A DNA stretch of 64,000 nucleotides from Kalmusia sp. IMI 367209 (lineage: Eukaryota; Ascomycota; Dothideomycetes; Pleosporales; Didymosphaeriaceae), in the NCBI GenBank assembly GCA_027946365.1, contig JAPEUQ010000002.1:2356001-2420000 (forward strand), read 5' to 3'. Below, piece after piece: positions 48,431 to 58,705 of this stretch. The notes under the pieces were generated by a model. The model had not been told where the DNA came from, did not search any database, and saw only the letters and a list, made by a program, of their open reading frames with translations. Made by a program: the position numbers and the translations under genes. Every line of letters starts with the position of its first letter. The first letter of the stretch is position 1.

Positions 48431-50173
48431 TCAAAGCGCAGCTTCAGCTACTTCGCCAACCTTTCCCGGCAGGATAAGTTCCTCATCTTGATTCTCATCA
48501 ATGAACTTCCTCTCACTAACGTGCTCCTTCTTGTCCTCCTCTCCATTCTTCGACGCTACCCAAACATTGCCCTTGAAGGTGTTACCCTGCTTCTGACCTT
48601 CTACATGCTTGTGGAGGCAACGCGGATTTGTGCAGGGATTGAACTTGCAAACGGTGGAGCTGTGCCAGAATGTGCACCCCGGAGTAGTGCAGTTAGCGCC
48701 ATTGCGGCAAGGTGGCGCTGTTGGATGTTTGTACGGGCAATTCTTTGGGTCGCGGCAGTTGGGGTAGAATATGCATTCCTGTTCGGCTTGGTATTGTTGT
48801 CGCTGAGCGGGGGACGGGTGCTTGCCAACACACTTGCGATTCATGCACGCGGCTCCAAAGCTGCATGTTTCGTTCATATCGACAACTACAGTCTTGGGAG
48901 CTGCCGGTGACGAGTGTACAAAAGCGCAGTCGGGTTTGGCGCATCTTTGGTTGAAATGGCACATGGTTGTCGAAGTATCTGCCCGTGATGTCTCCACTTG
49001 CATACCCTCGGCGCCTTCGGTTGCAGGGCTGTCAGTCATGTTCTCATCTTCGCCTTCCTTCTTTGTGAACTTGGATGATGCCGGCAAATTTTGCTTGTTT
49101 CCCTGTGCAGATCCCCGAGGAGTAAATGGTTTCCTGTGTCCCTTCTGAAAATTAGGGTTGACAAAAGGTTGCGGAGTCTGGCCGGAGAAAATCTGTTGCA
49201 TCATCTGTGCCTGCTGCTCATACATGGACATGAGGGCCATCTGTTGTTGCGGGTTCAAGCCTCCGCCAGGCATAGCGTTCTGTCCCATGTTCGGCATGGG
49301 CATGTTCGGCATGCCCATGCCCATCCCGTTCATTGGGTTCACGCTAGGTCCTAGAGTCATGTTACCTGCTCCTCGACCATTTGCAGCCGCTTCTAGCCCA
49401 CGGCCAATGTTTTGACTTCGGGGTCCTTTTGGTGGTTCGCGCGAATGCGAGTTGATGCGGCCAGAGCCTTGCGAGCCCCTGACACGGTGAAGAGGGTCCT
49501 CGTTTCGGTTCATTTGCCTGTTGACCTGATTGATCATCCGCCCACCGCGTGCTTGTTTAGGTCCGCTGCCGTTACGCATAGCTTTAGGTCCGGTAGGTCT
49601 GAAAGGCGTTAGAAGCTGTCGTTGAAATTGAATGCTACTCTGACGGATGTCCGATGACTTACGCCACGAGGACTCGATTGTGGGAATCGAAAGTCCACAG
49701 GCGCTGGCTCGACGTCCATTCAGGAATGCTGAAGTGGGGGAATATGAAAGAAAAGCTGGGTCATACATAGTGCTTGTTGAAGCGTCTGCGCCTTCTGCAA
49801 CGCCCTCCATTTCCATATCTTGCGCAAGCACAGAGACATCATGCGCGGCGTCTTCCATGTGATTGAGATTATCCTGCGCAGCTGCAGCGTCGTCGCCGGC
49901 AGGTCTCCCGCGTAGCACATCGACCTGCTCGAACAACCATCGCGAGAAACGCTGGGTGTCTGTGTTTTCGCCTTCGGTCTCGTCAAGGAGGTCGTTTGAG
50001 AGCTCGGTGGCGACTTGTTCTTCGTTCTTGCCATTGGAGAGCATGAGAAGAATGTAGTCAAACAGGGTCGTATCGTCGCCGCCAGTCGTCCACCCGAACT
50101 CGGCAAGCTTGGGCTGAACGAGACTTTGCAGCGCATTCGCGAGTGGCGAGCCTGCCGCCAGATCTGAAGCCAT
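48431..50173 (-). CDS. NAB2: NAB2-like CCCH zinc-finger poly(A) RNA-binding protein
   Basis: Nuclear polyadenylated-RNA binding protein. The N-terminus (LANALQSLVQPKLAEFGW to EQVATELSNDLL) is the PWI-like Nab2 domain; the middle is Met/Asn/Gln/Gly-rich; then five CCCH fingers: CHFNQRCAKPDCAFVH, CSFGAACMNRKCVGKH, CIFYPNCRDPKNCPYKH, CRNGANCTTPGCTFWH and CKFNPCTNPRCLHKH. By family it controls poly(A) tail length and mRNA export. The frame is open throughout (580 residues), yet clear splice signals lie inside. A donor GTATGA at 49766 and an acceptor TTTCAG at 49599, preceded by CTAAC, define a 168-nt in-frame intron giving STIPTGPKAMRNG. A second reading uses two introns (38 and 64 nt) around a 66-nt exon, also in frame. 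I favour removal of the 168 nt. Confidence 0.9.
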   Translation of the reverse strand: MASDLAAGSPLANALQSLVQPKLAEFGWTTGGDDTTLFDYILLMLSNGKNEEQVATELSNDLLDETEGENTDTQRFSRWLFEQVDVLRGRPAGDDAAAAQDNLNHMEDAAHDVSVLAQDMEMEGVAEGADASTSTMYDPAFLSYSPTSAFLNGRRASACGLSIPTIESSWRKSSDIRQSSIQFQRQLLTPFRPTGPKAMRNGSGPKQARGGRMINQVNRQMNRNEDPLHRVRGSQGSGRINSHSREPPKGPRSQNIGRGLEAAANGRGAGNMTLGPSVNPMNGMGMGMPNMPMPNMGQNAMPGGGLNPQQQMALMSMYEQQAQMMQQIFSGQTPQPFVNPNFQKGHRKPFTPRGSAQGNKQNLPASSKFTKKEGEDENMTDSPATEGAEGMQVETSRADTSTTMCHFNQRCAKPDCAFVHSSPAAPKTVVVDMNETCSFGAACMNRKCVGKHPSPAQRQQYQAEQECIFYPNCRDPKNCPYKHPTAPPCRNGANCTTPGCTFWHSSTVCKFNPCTNPRCLHKHVEGQKQGNTFKGNVWVASKNGEEDKKEHVSERKFIDENQDEELILPGKVGEVAEAAL

Positions 50174-51153
50174 GGTGAGGTAGACCGACGGACCAGCTGT
50201 AGAGGCGCGAAGAGTCGTAGGAATGAGCGGTTGACAAAGGGAGTAGTGATGGGTGCGCCTTTATCACGTCGTGCTTTTTCTCTTGTCGCCGAAGGACAAG
50301 TGAGGATTCAGTGGTGCGACAGCTGGCGCGTGGACAGAGGGTGGTTTCGTAAGAGGGTGGTGGTCTGGGTAAGGTGAAGTAATTGTTTGGGCGCGCCAGG
50401 TTCTTCGGCGCGAGTGAGTCTCGGCTAAAGTTCGGGGAGACGCTGGGGTGATTTCCAATGGCGGACCTGCATGGTTCGATCGTCTTCTACTTGTCGTATG
50501 TATGTAGGCTTGCGACACGACGAATATGTATATATATATCGTGTTCCACTGCGGATTGTGTACCCGAAGCTGTGTCTATCGTATGCATCTGCGTCTTCGT
50601 GGACGGACTTCGCGTGCCGCCTCAGCGTCTATTACTCAGCCCCCAAATGTGTATAACCAGGCTTGGAAATATATGGAAGTCCATCATTGCAACTGCGAGC
50701 AAAGACAGCACGATTCAGCGCGACGTAGACAGCTCTGTGCATCATTTATCCACAGTTTTCTCTATTGCGCATCGTGCTTCTTTGCCAAACATTCTATTGC
50801 CTGCCCGTGATATGGCGTTTGATTTGCTATTCCAGGATAATGGATCTTCCAACCCCTGGGAGACGCGGATGCTTGTCCACTTCACACTGACTTCGCCCAG
50901 GCAGCATCTTCCCCAAACACGCATCTGGCTGTCTCAGCCTGCGTTTGTTCGAAAGCGCGCACCGGCACCAGTCACTGGCACCTGAGCTACTTCCCGTTTT
51001 GGTACTAGCGTAGCTTACGTAGTGTTAGCTCGCTCTTCAAAGATTGTCGTCTCCAGCCTCACGCTCCCTCCTCCACACCATCCCCAGCTCGAGACTAGCC
51101 CGTCAACATCGTCGCTTCATTGAGTTTTTCCACACAATCGAGAACCTCACACG
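50174..51153. promoter_or_regulatory. Divergent NAB2/SR-protein promoter region
   Basis: About 980 bp between divergent start codons. A 175-codon frame at 50458-50985 (+) shows no motif and has poor codon balance; not accepted. A short TATATATAT tract is at 50530-50538. Confidence 0.4.
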
Positions 51154-52166
51154 ATGTCTCGCGGCGGCACTACGCTTTACGTCACCGGCTTCGGCCACGG
51201 CACCCGCGCGCGCGACCTTGCCTACGAATTCGAACGGTATGTCCCATACGCCTCACGCTCTCGATCGCCGCCGCATTATCGCATATCATACGTACCGAGC
51301 GAATCCACTACCTTTAGCCTCGTCCTTTCTCGCGATGCCCTCGATCCACGTCCCGCGTCAGCTTTACAGTTCTCTCCCCGCCATCACCGTGCGCCCAGCC
51401 TGTCACGTTCAGTTCCCTCTTGCCTTCGCACAATGTGACGGATCCATCTAACATCCTTGCTCAGCTACGGTCGCCTTGTCCGTTGCGACATTCCTGCGCC
51501 GCGTTCAGCTTCTAGCAGGCTGTAAGTTGCCCACAAAGCGCTCAACGAGGTGGCGAAGCTGACAGTGCAGGTTTGCGTTCGTGGAGTACGAGAGTCGTCG
51601 TGATGCAGACGATGCCTACCATGAGATGCATAACAAGCGTATCGGCCGCGATGATTTGTTGAAGATCGAGGTATGTTGATCTTTAGTCCCTCACACAATA
51701 TACCTGACATGCGACAGTGGGCCCGCACTCCACCATCGGCCTCGTGGCGCTTCGACTCTGGCCGCGACCGTCCTCGTGGTGAGCGTGGTGAGCGTGGCGA
51801 GCGTGCTGGAGGTCGTGGAGATCGCTCTCCGCGTGGCGACCGACCCCGTAGCCGGTCTCCGCGCCGTAGCCGAGGTGACTACTCACCGCGCAAGGACGAC
51901 CGCCGTGAGCGTGACTACGATCGCCGCGATCGAGACCGATCTAGGAGCCCCGACGGTGATCGCGATCGCGAAATGAAAGACGTTCGTGACCGTGACGACG
52001 ACCGGGAGCGCGACCGTGATCGAGAGCGAGACCGTGATGCTGGCACCAACGGTGACGATCGCAAGAGTGAGCCCCCAACCCCGGCAGACGACGAGCTCCT
52101 CTGATCACATTCGCAGACGAGTCGCCTCCACCAGCCGCCCACGAAGATCTAGATGTGGCAGAGTAG
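51154..52166 (+). CDS. SR-type splicing factor with one RRM
   Basis: RNA-binding protein with an N-terminal RRM and an RS-like tail. Exons 51154-51236, 51465-51521, 51571-51670 and 51718-52066, then 52117-52166 for the preferred end. RNP2 is TLYVTGFG and RNP1 is RLFAFVEYES; the linker KIEWARTPPSASWRFDSGRD follows. The tail is built from RGERGERGER, SPRGDRPRSRSPRRSRGD and long DRDRERDRD runs. Such proteins bind exonic enhancers and recruit the spliceosome. Two 3' ends are possible. Splicing at GTGAGC (52067) to GCAG (52116), a 50-nt intron, gives NESPPPAAHEDLDVAE and 212 residues; retention gives SEPPTPADDELL with a stop at 52104 and 208 residues. The spliced end looks more conserved in character, but both are open. 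Confidence 0.88.
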
Positions 52167-54013
52167 ATGCATAGCACTTTTTGTGCTTTGTACAATTCGT
52201 GCGGCCTACACTCGTCATTTGACTATCTCTTTTTCGGCTATGGTACGAGACGGTATTTCCAGAATGCAATTTTCAGAATGCAAAAGTAACGGTGGAGTTG
52301 ATGCAGCAAACGGCTAAGGGTTTCCCTTGCAGTTTTGATGGCGGTTCTGGCGACTTCATAGAAGTGGGCATTAATGATGCAGCAGTCTATCTTACGAATC
52401 GAAACCATGGTTTCATAGCGATCGGTATCGGCGATATCCTTTTCGGTTCGGTCGAAGGTTCATTCACGGTCGGTCGATCGATTCGCCATCCTGTACTTTA
52501 CTCGAGCGATGCCCGTAGAACGTCGATTTTTCCCCTCCAACCCGTCCTCGAACCCCTGCGACGATGCGACTCGCCCTCCTCGATCGGTTTGTGCATATCA
52601 GGTTTGCTGATACAGAATCGATTGTGACTCAAGTGCCATCGCGATATCTAACAATCCTCTTCTCTAGCTTTGCGTTATGTTCGCTTCGTGCCCCGTCTAG
52701 GCACTATCTTCTGCCCCTCCGTCTCGCAGACATACCTGCTTCAACCTATAAGGTCATATCTCGCATATCAAGACCGACCTGCTTTATCACATTACGGGCA
52801 AATGGTTTATATTGCAGATGCCTCTGGTCCAATGTCCAACATGACGTTCTGGGCTAGCATGGTGTGCAACTCGCCATGATTTGTCCTCGACCGTATCTGC
52901 TATAGCGGCTTGACTTCAGTCGTGGTCTGTCCTGATACTTTTAGAGTAGCTATTTGCGAAAGCAGATGTTGTGTACTATTTATCAACTAATCTAGATCGT
53001 TTCTTGGTCAAATATGGAAGTGCTGGGGAAGGGTCTCACGTTTTCAATTACTACTGGGGCTTTTTTGTCTGGCGGACAAGCAACCCCGCCTTGCGGATGG
53101 TTATCCCTGCATAATGTGACTTCAATAGACCGATTTCATTATTCCGACACACCTATTTGAGGTCGGCTCAGGCCATCAACTCTCTGGAAACATTGCTGTG
53201 ACATTGCACCCGGCATCATACTCGTTATTTGAGCGGGCCGAAATAATCAGTCGTGGTGCTTATACAACGTGACCGAAGCAGAAGACTTCCGCTTTTACGT
53301 TCGAAACTATCACATACGCTAGAATTCATGACCAAAAGATGCCAGAGCTTACGATGTGCGCTCGCTCCTTTGCTTACATTCCGATTTAGGCTTTGATATG
53401 CATTGTAGGGAGCAAGGCTTCCCTGCTTAGTAGGACTAAATATATGCTCCCGGGGTTCCTTGGCAACCCAAAGTCAACACCATGTCGATCGCCACCAGAG
53501 AGATGGCTGTGTTCCCAATTTATGAATCGTGTAAGCGGGTGACATCCATTCAGGAGCGCTGTATAGGATTATCCACGAAGCACGCTCAACTGATGATGCG
53601 TAACGAGTTGACATATTATTGGAGAATGCTTACAAAATGCTTTAAAGCTCGGGCACTAAAGAAGGAGCGAGTATGTACACAAGGTTTGCGCAGAGGTATA
53701 TAATAAAAATACTAAACTTAACCCCCTGCAGAAAACTAGTTTTGTGCCACGAAACGAGGCCAAGAGGAACCCTTGCGAGACGAGGCACGTCACAGTCCCA
53801 AGCTAGTAGTTGTTGTGTTGTATTGTTTAGGGGTCGGCATTACGGTGTATCTGCGTCACTTGGAAAGACATATTGGGGCGTGAGAGGAAGATTACGTTTG
53901 CCAGAACTAGATATCACCTGTATGACTTCACGGCAACCCAGGCATAGCATTTACGCCAGCTCTCTACTACCTTCTCTACACAAACCTTGATTGCCAGCTC
54001 AAAACATATCAAG
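52167..54013. other. Gene-poor stretch
   Basis: About 1.8 kb. Open frames at 52292-52627 (+, 111 codons), 52564-52857 (+) and 53482-53703 (+) have no recognised motif. AT content rises after 52900. No RNA gene or repeat was found. Confidence 0.4.
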
Positions 54014-54668
54014 ATGACCTTCACAATTGTCAATTTTGCTAAAACCATTGTCGCCCTCTCCAATTTCGTGATCTGGAGCTCTTCTGCCATCATCGTCGGT
54101 ATCACGGGCTATTTTCTCAACGAACCTCCCCTCCCTCCATGACCAGCATCTCATCTACGAGATCACCATTGTAATACTTCTGCCTTCCCCTAAAATCGGT
54201 ACTAACATCTATGTGAATCCGCTCTGACCCTCGGGCTATGGCCTCCTTCTTTCCTCCTTCCAATCTTGTCTTTCTATAAGCAATTTTATGGAATTTCATA
54301 GTTTTGTGTTCTCGTACCTCTGGCTCACGGCATTCATTCTCGTAGCGTAGATTATAATGAAAGTGATTGTAGGGTAACTGTACTAATGAGTGGATCGTGC
54401 AACTTGAAGTTGGCGAGCGAGGCGTTCATATTCCTGGCCTTGTGAGTACAAATCTGTAGCGGTCGAAGGGTGATACGGAGTGGAAATTAGGCTAAAGCAG
54501 TGTAGCTTCTTCTCACTAGTGGCTTTCTTTGGTGATGCGTGGGCTCGGAATACTTATGCTGTTGTATGGACTACACCAATGATCGATGAGAAGATCCGCC
54601 CTGATACTAGTGCTGAGAATGCTGGGATCACGGCTGCTTGCATCGCTGCCGCGAGGATGGAATTGTAG
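54014..54668 (+). pseudogene. MARVEL-like four-helix membrane protein, decayed
   Basis: Pieces in shifting plus-strand frames rebuild a fungal MARVEL-like protein in order: MTFTIVNFAKTIVALSNFVI and WSSSAIIVGITGYFLNE (first helix), a frame change, HDQHLIYEITIVILL (second), FSYLWLTAFILVA (third), another frame change, DYNESDCRVTVLMSGSCNLK and LASEAFIFLAL, then a preserved intron (GTGAGT at 54449 region to GCAG near 54499) and CSFFSLVAFFGDAWARN (fourth) to a stop at 54668. A TGA near 54225 and at least two frameshifts disable it. Intact relatives are four-helix plasma-membrane proteins of largely unknown role in fungi. Confidence 0.65.
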
Positions 54669-55221
54669 GTGCTGAGGCGCTAAGTGATGGTAGTCGTCTA
54701 TGCATATCTATGTATGAGGAGGGCTAACTCTTGGAGCTTGAAGGGAAAGGAGGGGTGTACAACATTCATGAGATGGATGGTGGACAAGGCGGATTTGAAT
54801 ATATTCTTTTGACTTCTTTCGTCTCGTACGTAGATGTGACCATGTCGCTCACTTAGGTATACTGATTGCTGGGTGTGCAATGGTATAGTCCAATAAAGTG
54901 TTAGTCTCAATGATCAGACCAACTATTTAAACTGAACTACACTCTAGAGTGAACGTTTCGGGAGTTGTAACGGCACTTCATATGGAATTCAAGAATTGAC
55001 TCTGATCCTCGCTAGAGTCCTCATACCAGAAAACGGCCGTGTGAAAACAGTGTACAGAGAAAGTACGTGCAGAAATCAGTAAGAAAATCACTACGCTTAT
55101 GCGCCCCTGGTTCGTACAGATTAACCCGTCCAGCAGGCGAAAGTAGAGGCACCCAATATCAAGAAGGATGGCTCATCCCATGGCTACCTTCCGGCAACTG
55201 TCCTCGTAATCCTCTCACCAC
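54669..55221. other. Gene-poor stretch
   Basis: About 550 bp between the membrane-protein relic and the CYSTM gene; it includes the CYSTM 3' UTR. No motif recognised. Confidence 0.4.
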
Positions 55222-55678
55222 CTAGAACAAGCAATCCAAGCAGCAACAGCATGCTAACGCAGCCAATAGACCCGCGCATATGCCGTCTGAGGCGCCGCCT
55301 CTCCTCCGGTCGTCGTAGTACCCTCCTGGTGGTGGTGGTCCTTGTTGGTAGTACATGCCTTGCTGGGGCGGTCCATACGGCTGTCCATACTGTCCCTGGG
55401 GTGGACCATACTGCCCTGGCGGCGGGCCGTAGGGCCCGGGGCCCTGTGCATATGGATTTGGTGATGCGCCATAGTAGTCGTTCGAGGGTGCGGGCGAACC
55501 GCCGTAGTAGGGCGCTGGAGGACCATACCCTTGTCCGGGTGCTGGACCTGCATCGTGATGGGCAGGTGGTGGTGATTGAGGGTACGCCGGAGGTGCGCCG
55601 GCAGGAGGGTCCTAAGTGGTGTCAGTTCAGAATAATGATGGGGGCAGTGAGGAGACACACATATTTGTTTGATGCCAT
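55222..55678 (-). CDS. CYSTM-type Cys-rich tail-anchored protein
   Basis: Protein of 135 residues from exons 55661-55678 and 55222-55611 (minus strand; 49-nt intron GTGTGT...TTAG). Only MASNKY comes from exon 1. The body is Pro/Gly/Tyr/Gln-rich with repeated units such as YGPPPGQYGPPQGQYGQPYG and MYYQQGPPPPGGYYDDRRR. It ends ASDGICAGLLAALACCCCLD followed by CLF, a cysteine-rich transmembrane module (CYSTM) at the extreme C-terminus. Such proteins sit in the plasma membrane as homodimers or heterodimers and are linked to stress resistance, with the cysteines probably palmitoylated or redox active. The longest frame in this interval (55254-55733) is in the wrong phase. Confidence 0.9.
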
Positions 55679-56171
55679 TGTATAGATTTAGTGGGTTGTG
55701 TGTGGTAAAAGGGTACAAAGGTACTCTCAACACTCGTCTGCTAGAGGAGAGGGCGTATAAAGTAGTGTCGCGGCAAAGCTAGGCAAGCTCCTCGGCGTGG
55801 TGGCTCTTTCACAAAAGGTCGCCGCTTTATCCGAATGGTTCGCAAGTGGAGGCTCGGGAATCGGTGGCAACAACAGTCGCAGCGGTGTGAATTAGTTATT
55901 ACGTGGGAAGAAATGGGAAATGGACAAGCAGGCGCGATGCATGTAAGAGCAAACGAAGAGTGATTCACTGTCTTTGGGCGGGGCTTTATGCGACGGATCG
56001 GAGTGGAGTTACGGAACGCAGCGCGTTGCAGAGGTGGCGGAGAGTGGCTGAGCGATGGAGATGCGTAATGTGCGCTAGTCTGCTTATGGAATCGCCAGGC
56101 GGGAGGTGACCCAAACTTATACACAGGGCTGCGCTACATCCACGACGCTACTGACATGGCATTGGCTTATC
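55679..56171. other. Intergenic, CYSTM promoter region
   Basis: About 490 bp before the HET relic. Frames on both strands here have no motif. The block 55890-56100 is G-rich and probably 5' flank of CYSTM. Confidence 0.4.
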
Positions 56172-58339
56172 ATGTTGATTACAGCCGATGCAGAGCAGCA
56201 CCGCAACTGCGAGAGATGCACCAAACTGATCGAGGCGAACATTCTTGACGCAGTCCTTGAATCTGGCGGTACCTCCCTTGCAACACCTGCGGACTGGAGT
56301 CCGGATACTTGCGACGTATGCTGTTACTTTTACACGTGATTGCCTCCAGCCTACCAAAATCGCACATTGGAAGTGTGGATTTAAGCTGAGCCCTTGATTC
56401 ATTTTCGTTGGCACGGTCCGAATCGAAAGCTTGTTCAGATGCCAGATAGTGAAGATGAAGAGGTAAAGATGCTCACTCTCAACCAGAATCCTAGACCCTT
56501 TTAGTGGTTCATATGGTGCTTGCTACCAAAAGATCATCTTATATCATACGAGCCGGCTCCTCCGTTGATTGACTACAAGCTTGTGCGCAATTGGGGGCAA
56601 AATTCTCCAACCTTTGAACGCCGTGAGGCGGCGACGGATCTCCAACTGACAGTCATCGACTGCGAGACTTCCACGCTTGTCCCAGCTCCGGGTGTGGAAG
56701 AGTATGTTACTCTCAGCTATGTCTTGGGGGCCTTCCACTACAACCCAGAGTGCATCCGAGCGTGGCCTTGGGCTTCCACACAAACCAAACAATGAAAGAT
56801 GCCATATCAGTCTGTCTCTCGCTGGGGTTTCGCTATCTCTGGGTCGACCGATATTGTATCCCGCAATCAGATTCACAACAGCGAATGCAACAAATCCAAC
56901 GTATGAACCACATCTATTCCGACTCCGCTCTTACGCTGATCTCGTGTACTTCTGGAAATCCGCTTGATGGTATACCAGGCGTAAGTCGGCCCCGACTTGC
57001 TTGTCCGGTGCTTCGCTTCGGCCGGTAAGTGCACCTGTGCATCAACACTGTTTCCTATGGTCCTTGACTGATTGGTAAAAATCGCATTTTTCCAATGATC
57101 TTCCACTATGCATAGACTATTCATCACCGCGCCGTCTCGCAACTGATACTTTGTTCTCAGACACGGGTGCTTCCAGCTGGTACCAATCCATAAGGACGTG
57201 CGAGGCAGTGTATGAGCTGAACGAGGCTGGACCTAACAGGAGGCGATTCTTGCGCGTCGACGCCTCTATTTTACCGATCGACAGGTCGATTTCGAGCGTG
57301 CTGGATTCGTTGAAAGCGAGCTGACGTCGATCTTGTCCATTCCAATGACTCCAGAAACCCTACAAAATGATTATATGTTTTCTGCCGAAATCTTCCCTGG
57401 CCCGCCTCTTAATATACACTCCTGCATAAGCGAGTATTGATCTCGGCAATTGACCTTCTCAAACGACATCATCAGAGCTTTTCTTGGCGTTTTCAGCGTT
57501 TTTGAGCGCGAGCATGATATGAGACATCTATGGAGACTCCCTTTCACCAAGAGATCAGCAGCTTTCTCGCAAAATCTGTGGTATCTTCGTCCAACCTTGG
57601 CAACCAGTCTTCTATGGCAAACTAGCAACGGAGACGGCTTCTCTCATTTCCTGGCGCGTCGGCCTGGCTTTCCAAGCTGGTCGTGGACAGGCTGGCACGG
57701 TACGGTGCACAATATCAGCGTACGCGAAGAGATACGGGAGATTGCACAAAAGAACAAAATCACGCTTGAAGGGTACAGTGACTCTGTGGTGGATATCGAT
57801 ACCTGCGTAGAGTTAGAGCTGGTGACTAGTGAGCGCATATCATGGGACGGATATCACCGGAAATCCGAGTGCTACACTTATGTCATCAACAACCCTCTGA
57901 GCCCATTCCTTCATATCACAGCGTGTACGACACCCGTGCGCTTCCGACAGAGTTTTGAGGTAGAAAACGACATTCCTATACCAAGGGCCTATGAACGTTG
58001 CGCAATTGAGCTTTCTCTTGAGCGAAAAGACGGGGGTTTGTGGAACATAAAGAGCAAACTTTGAAAGAGACGGGACCGGTGCCTAAGCTGACGGATGAGG
58101 ACGTTCTACTTGCACTACATGTCATGCCGTCTTGGTATGGTATGTATGAATCTGATGGACAATTCGAGCGCGAGTACAGTCTTCTGAGGGACACGGGCGA
58201 CTATCGGACACTCGAGCACGTATTCCTCATTCTGAGACATATGGGGGATCATTGGGAACGTCTCCTGTGTATCCGAGAGACTAATGCCGCCCTGCTGAAG
58301 GAACTGAAGATGTCACGGCAGACGATACAATGGGGCTGA
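56172..58339 (+). pseudogene. HET-domain (heterokaryon incompatibility) pseudogene
   Basis: The plus strand carries an ordered but broken HET protein. The N-terminal Cys region reads HRNCERCTKLIEANILDA and WSPDTCDVCCYFY before a stop. The HET domain follows with YVTLSYVLGAF (usually LSYVWG), a one-base frame change near 56790, then DAISVCLSLGFRYLWVDRYC and IYSDSALTLISCTSG. Later pieces are QEAILARRRLYFTDRQVDFE, LSIPMTPETLQNDYMFSAEI, a TGA, then QLTFSNDIIRAFLGVFSVFE, HLWRLPFTKRSAAFSQNLWY, FPSWSWTGWHG and, in another frame, LTDEDVLLALHVMPSWYGMY to the stop at 58339. Intact HET proteins trigger cell death after fusion of unlike individuals. This copy cannot encode one. Confidence 0.9.
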
Positions 58340-58705
58340 TATGTTTGATGATTGAACTATGCAATCTAAAGAGCTTCTCTCAGCTAGTGCATCAAGCCCA
58401 AGGGAGGCAGTCGGCAACCAGAGCACGAGAAATTGCAAGTTCAGTATGATGCATTGAGTTGTTTCTGGTTAAGGTTAAAACGGCGAGTGGATGGTAGACT
58501 GACGACTCGGGAAGTAGCTCTGGGTCAGCTATCCGAAAGCACGATTAGGCAGACATCGTTACCTCTTTAGGCTACTATAGCTATCTTCTAGAAACTCCAA
58601 GATTTGACCTTATCTTCGATCAAATCAATCATGATTGTAATATTGGTCGTCTCATCTAGTTCAATATTGCACAATCGCCTGATGGTTCTCGGACCTCTAT
58701 CCTTC
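58340..58705. other. Intergenic
   Basis: About 370 bp, AT-rich, between a plus-strand relic and the 3' end of the oxidoreductase gene. Nothing recognised. Confidence 0.45.

Noticed and set aside
50458..50985. 175-codon plus-strand frame between NAB2 and the SR gene
   Set aside because: No motif, Cys/Arg/Ser-rich random composition, other frames equally open.
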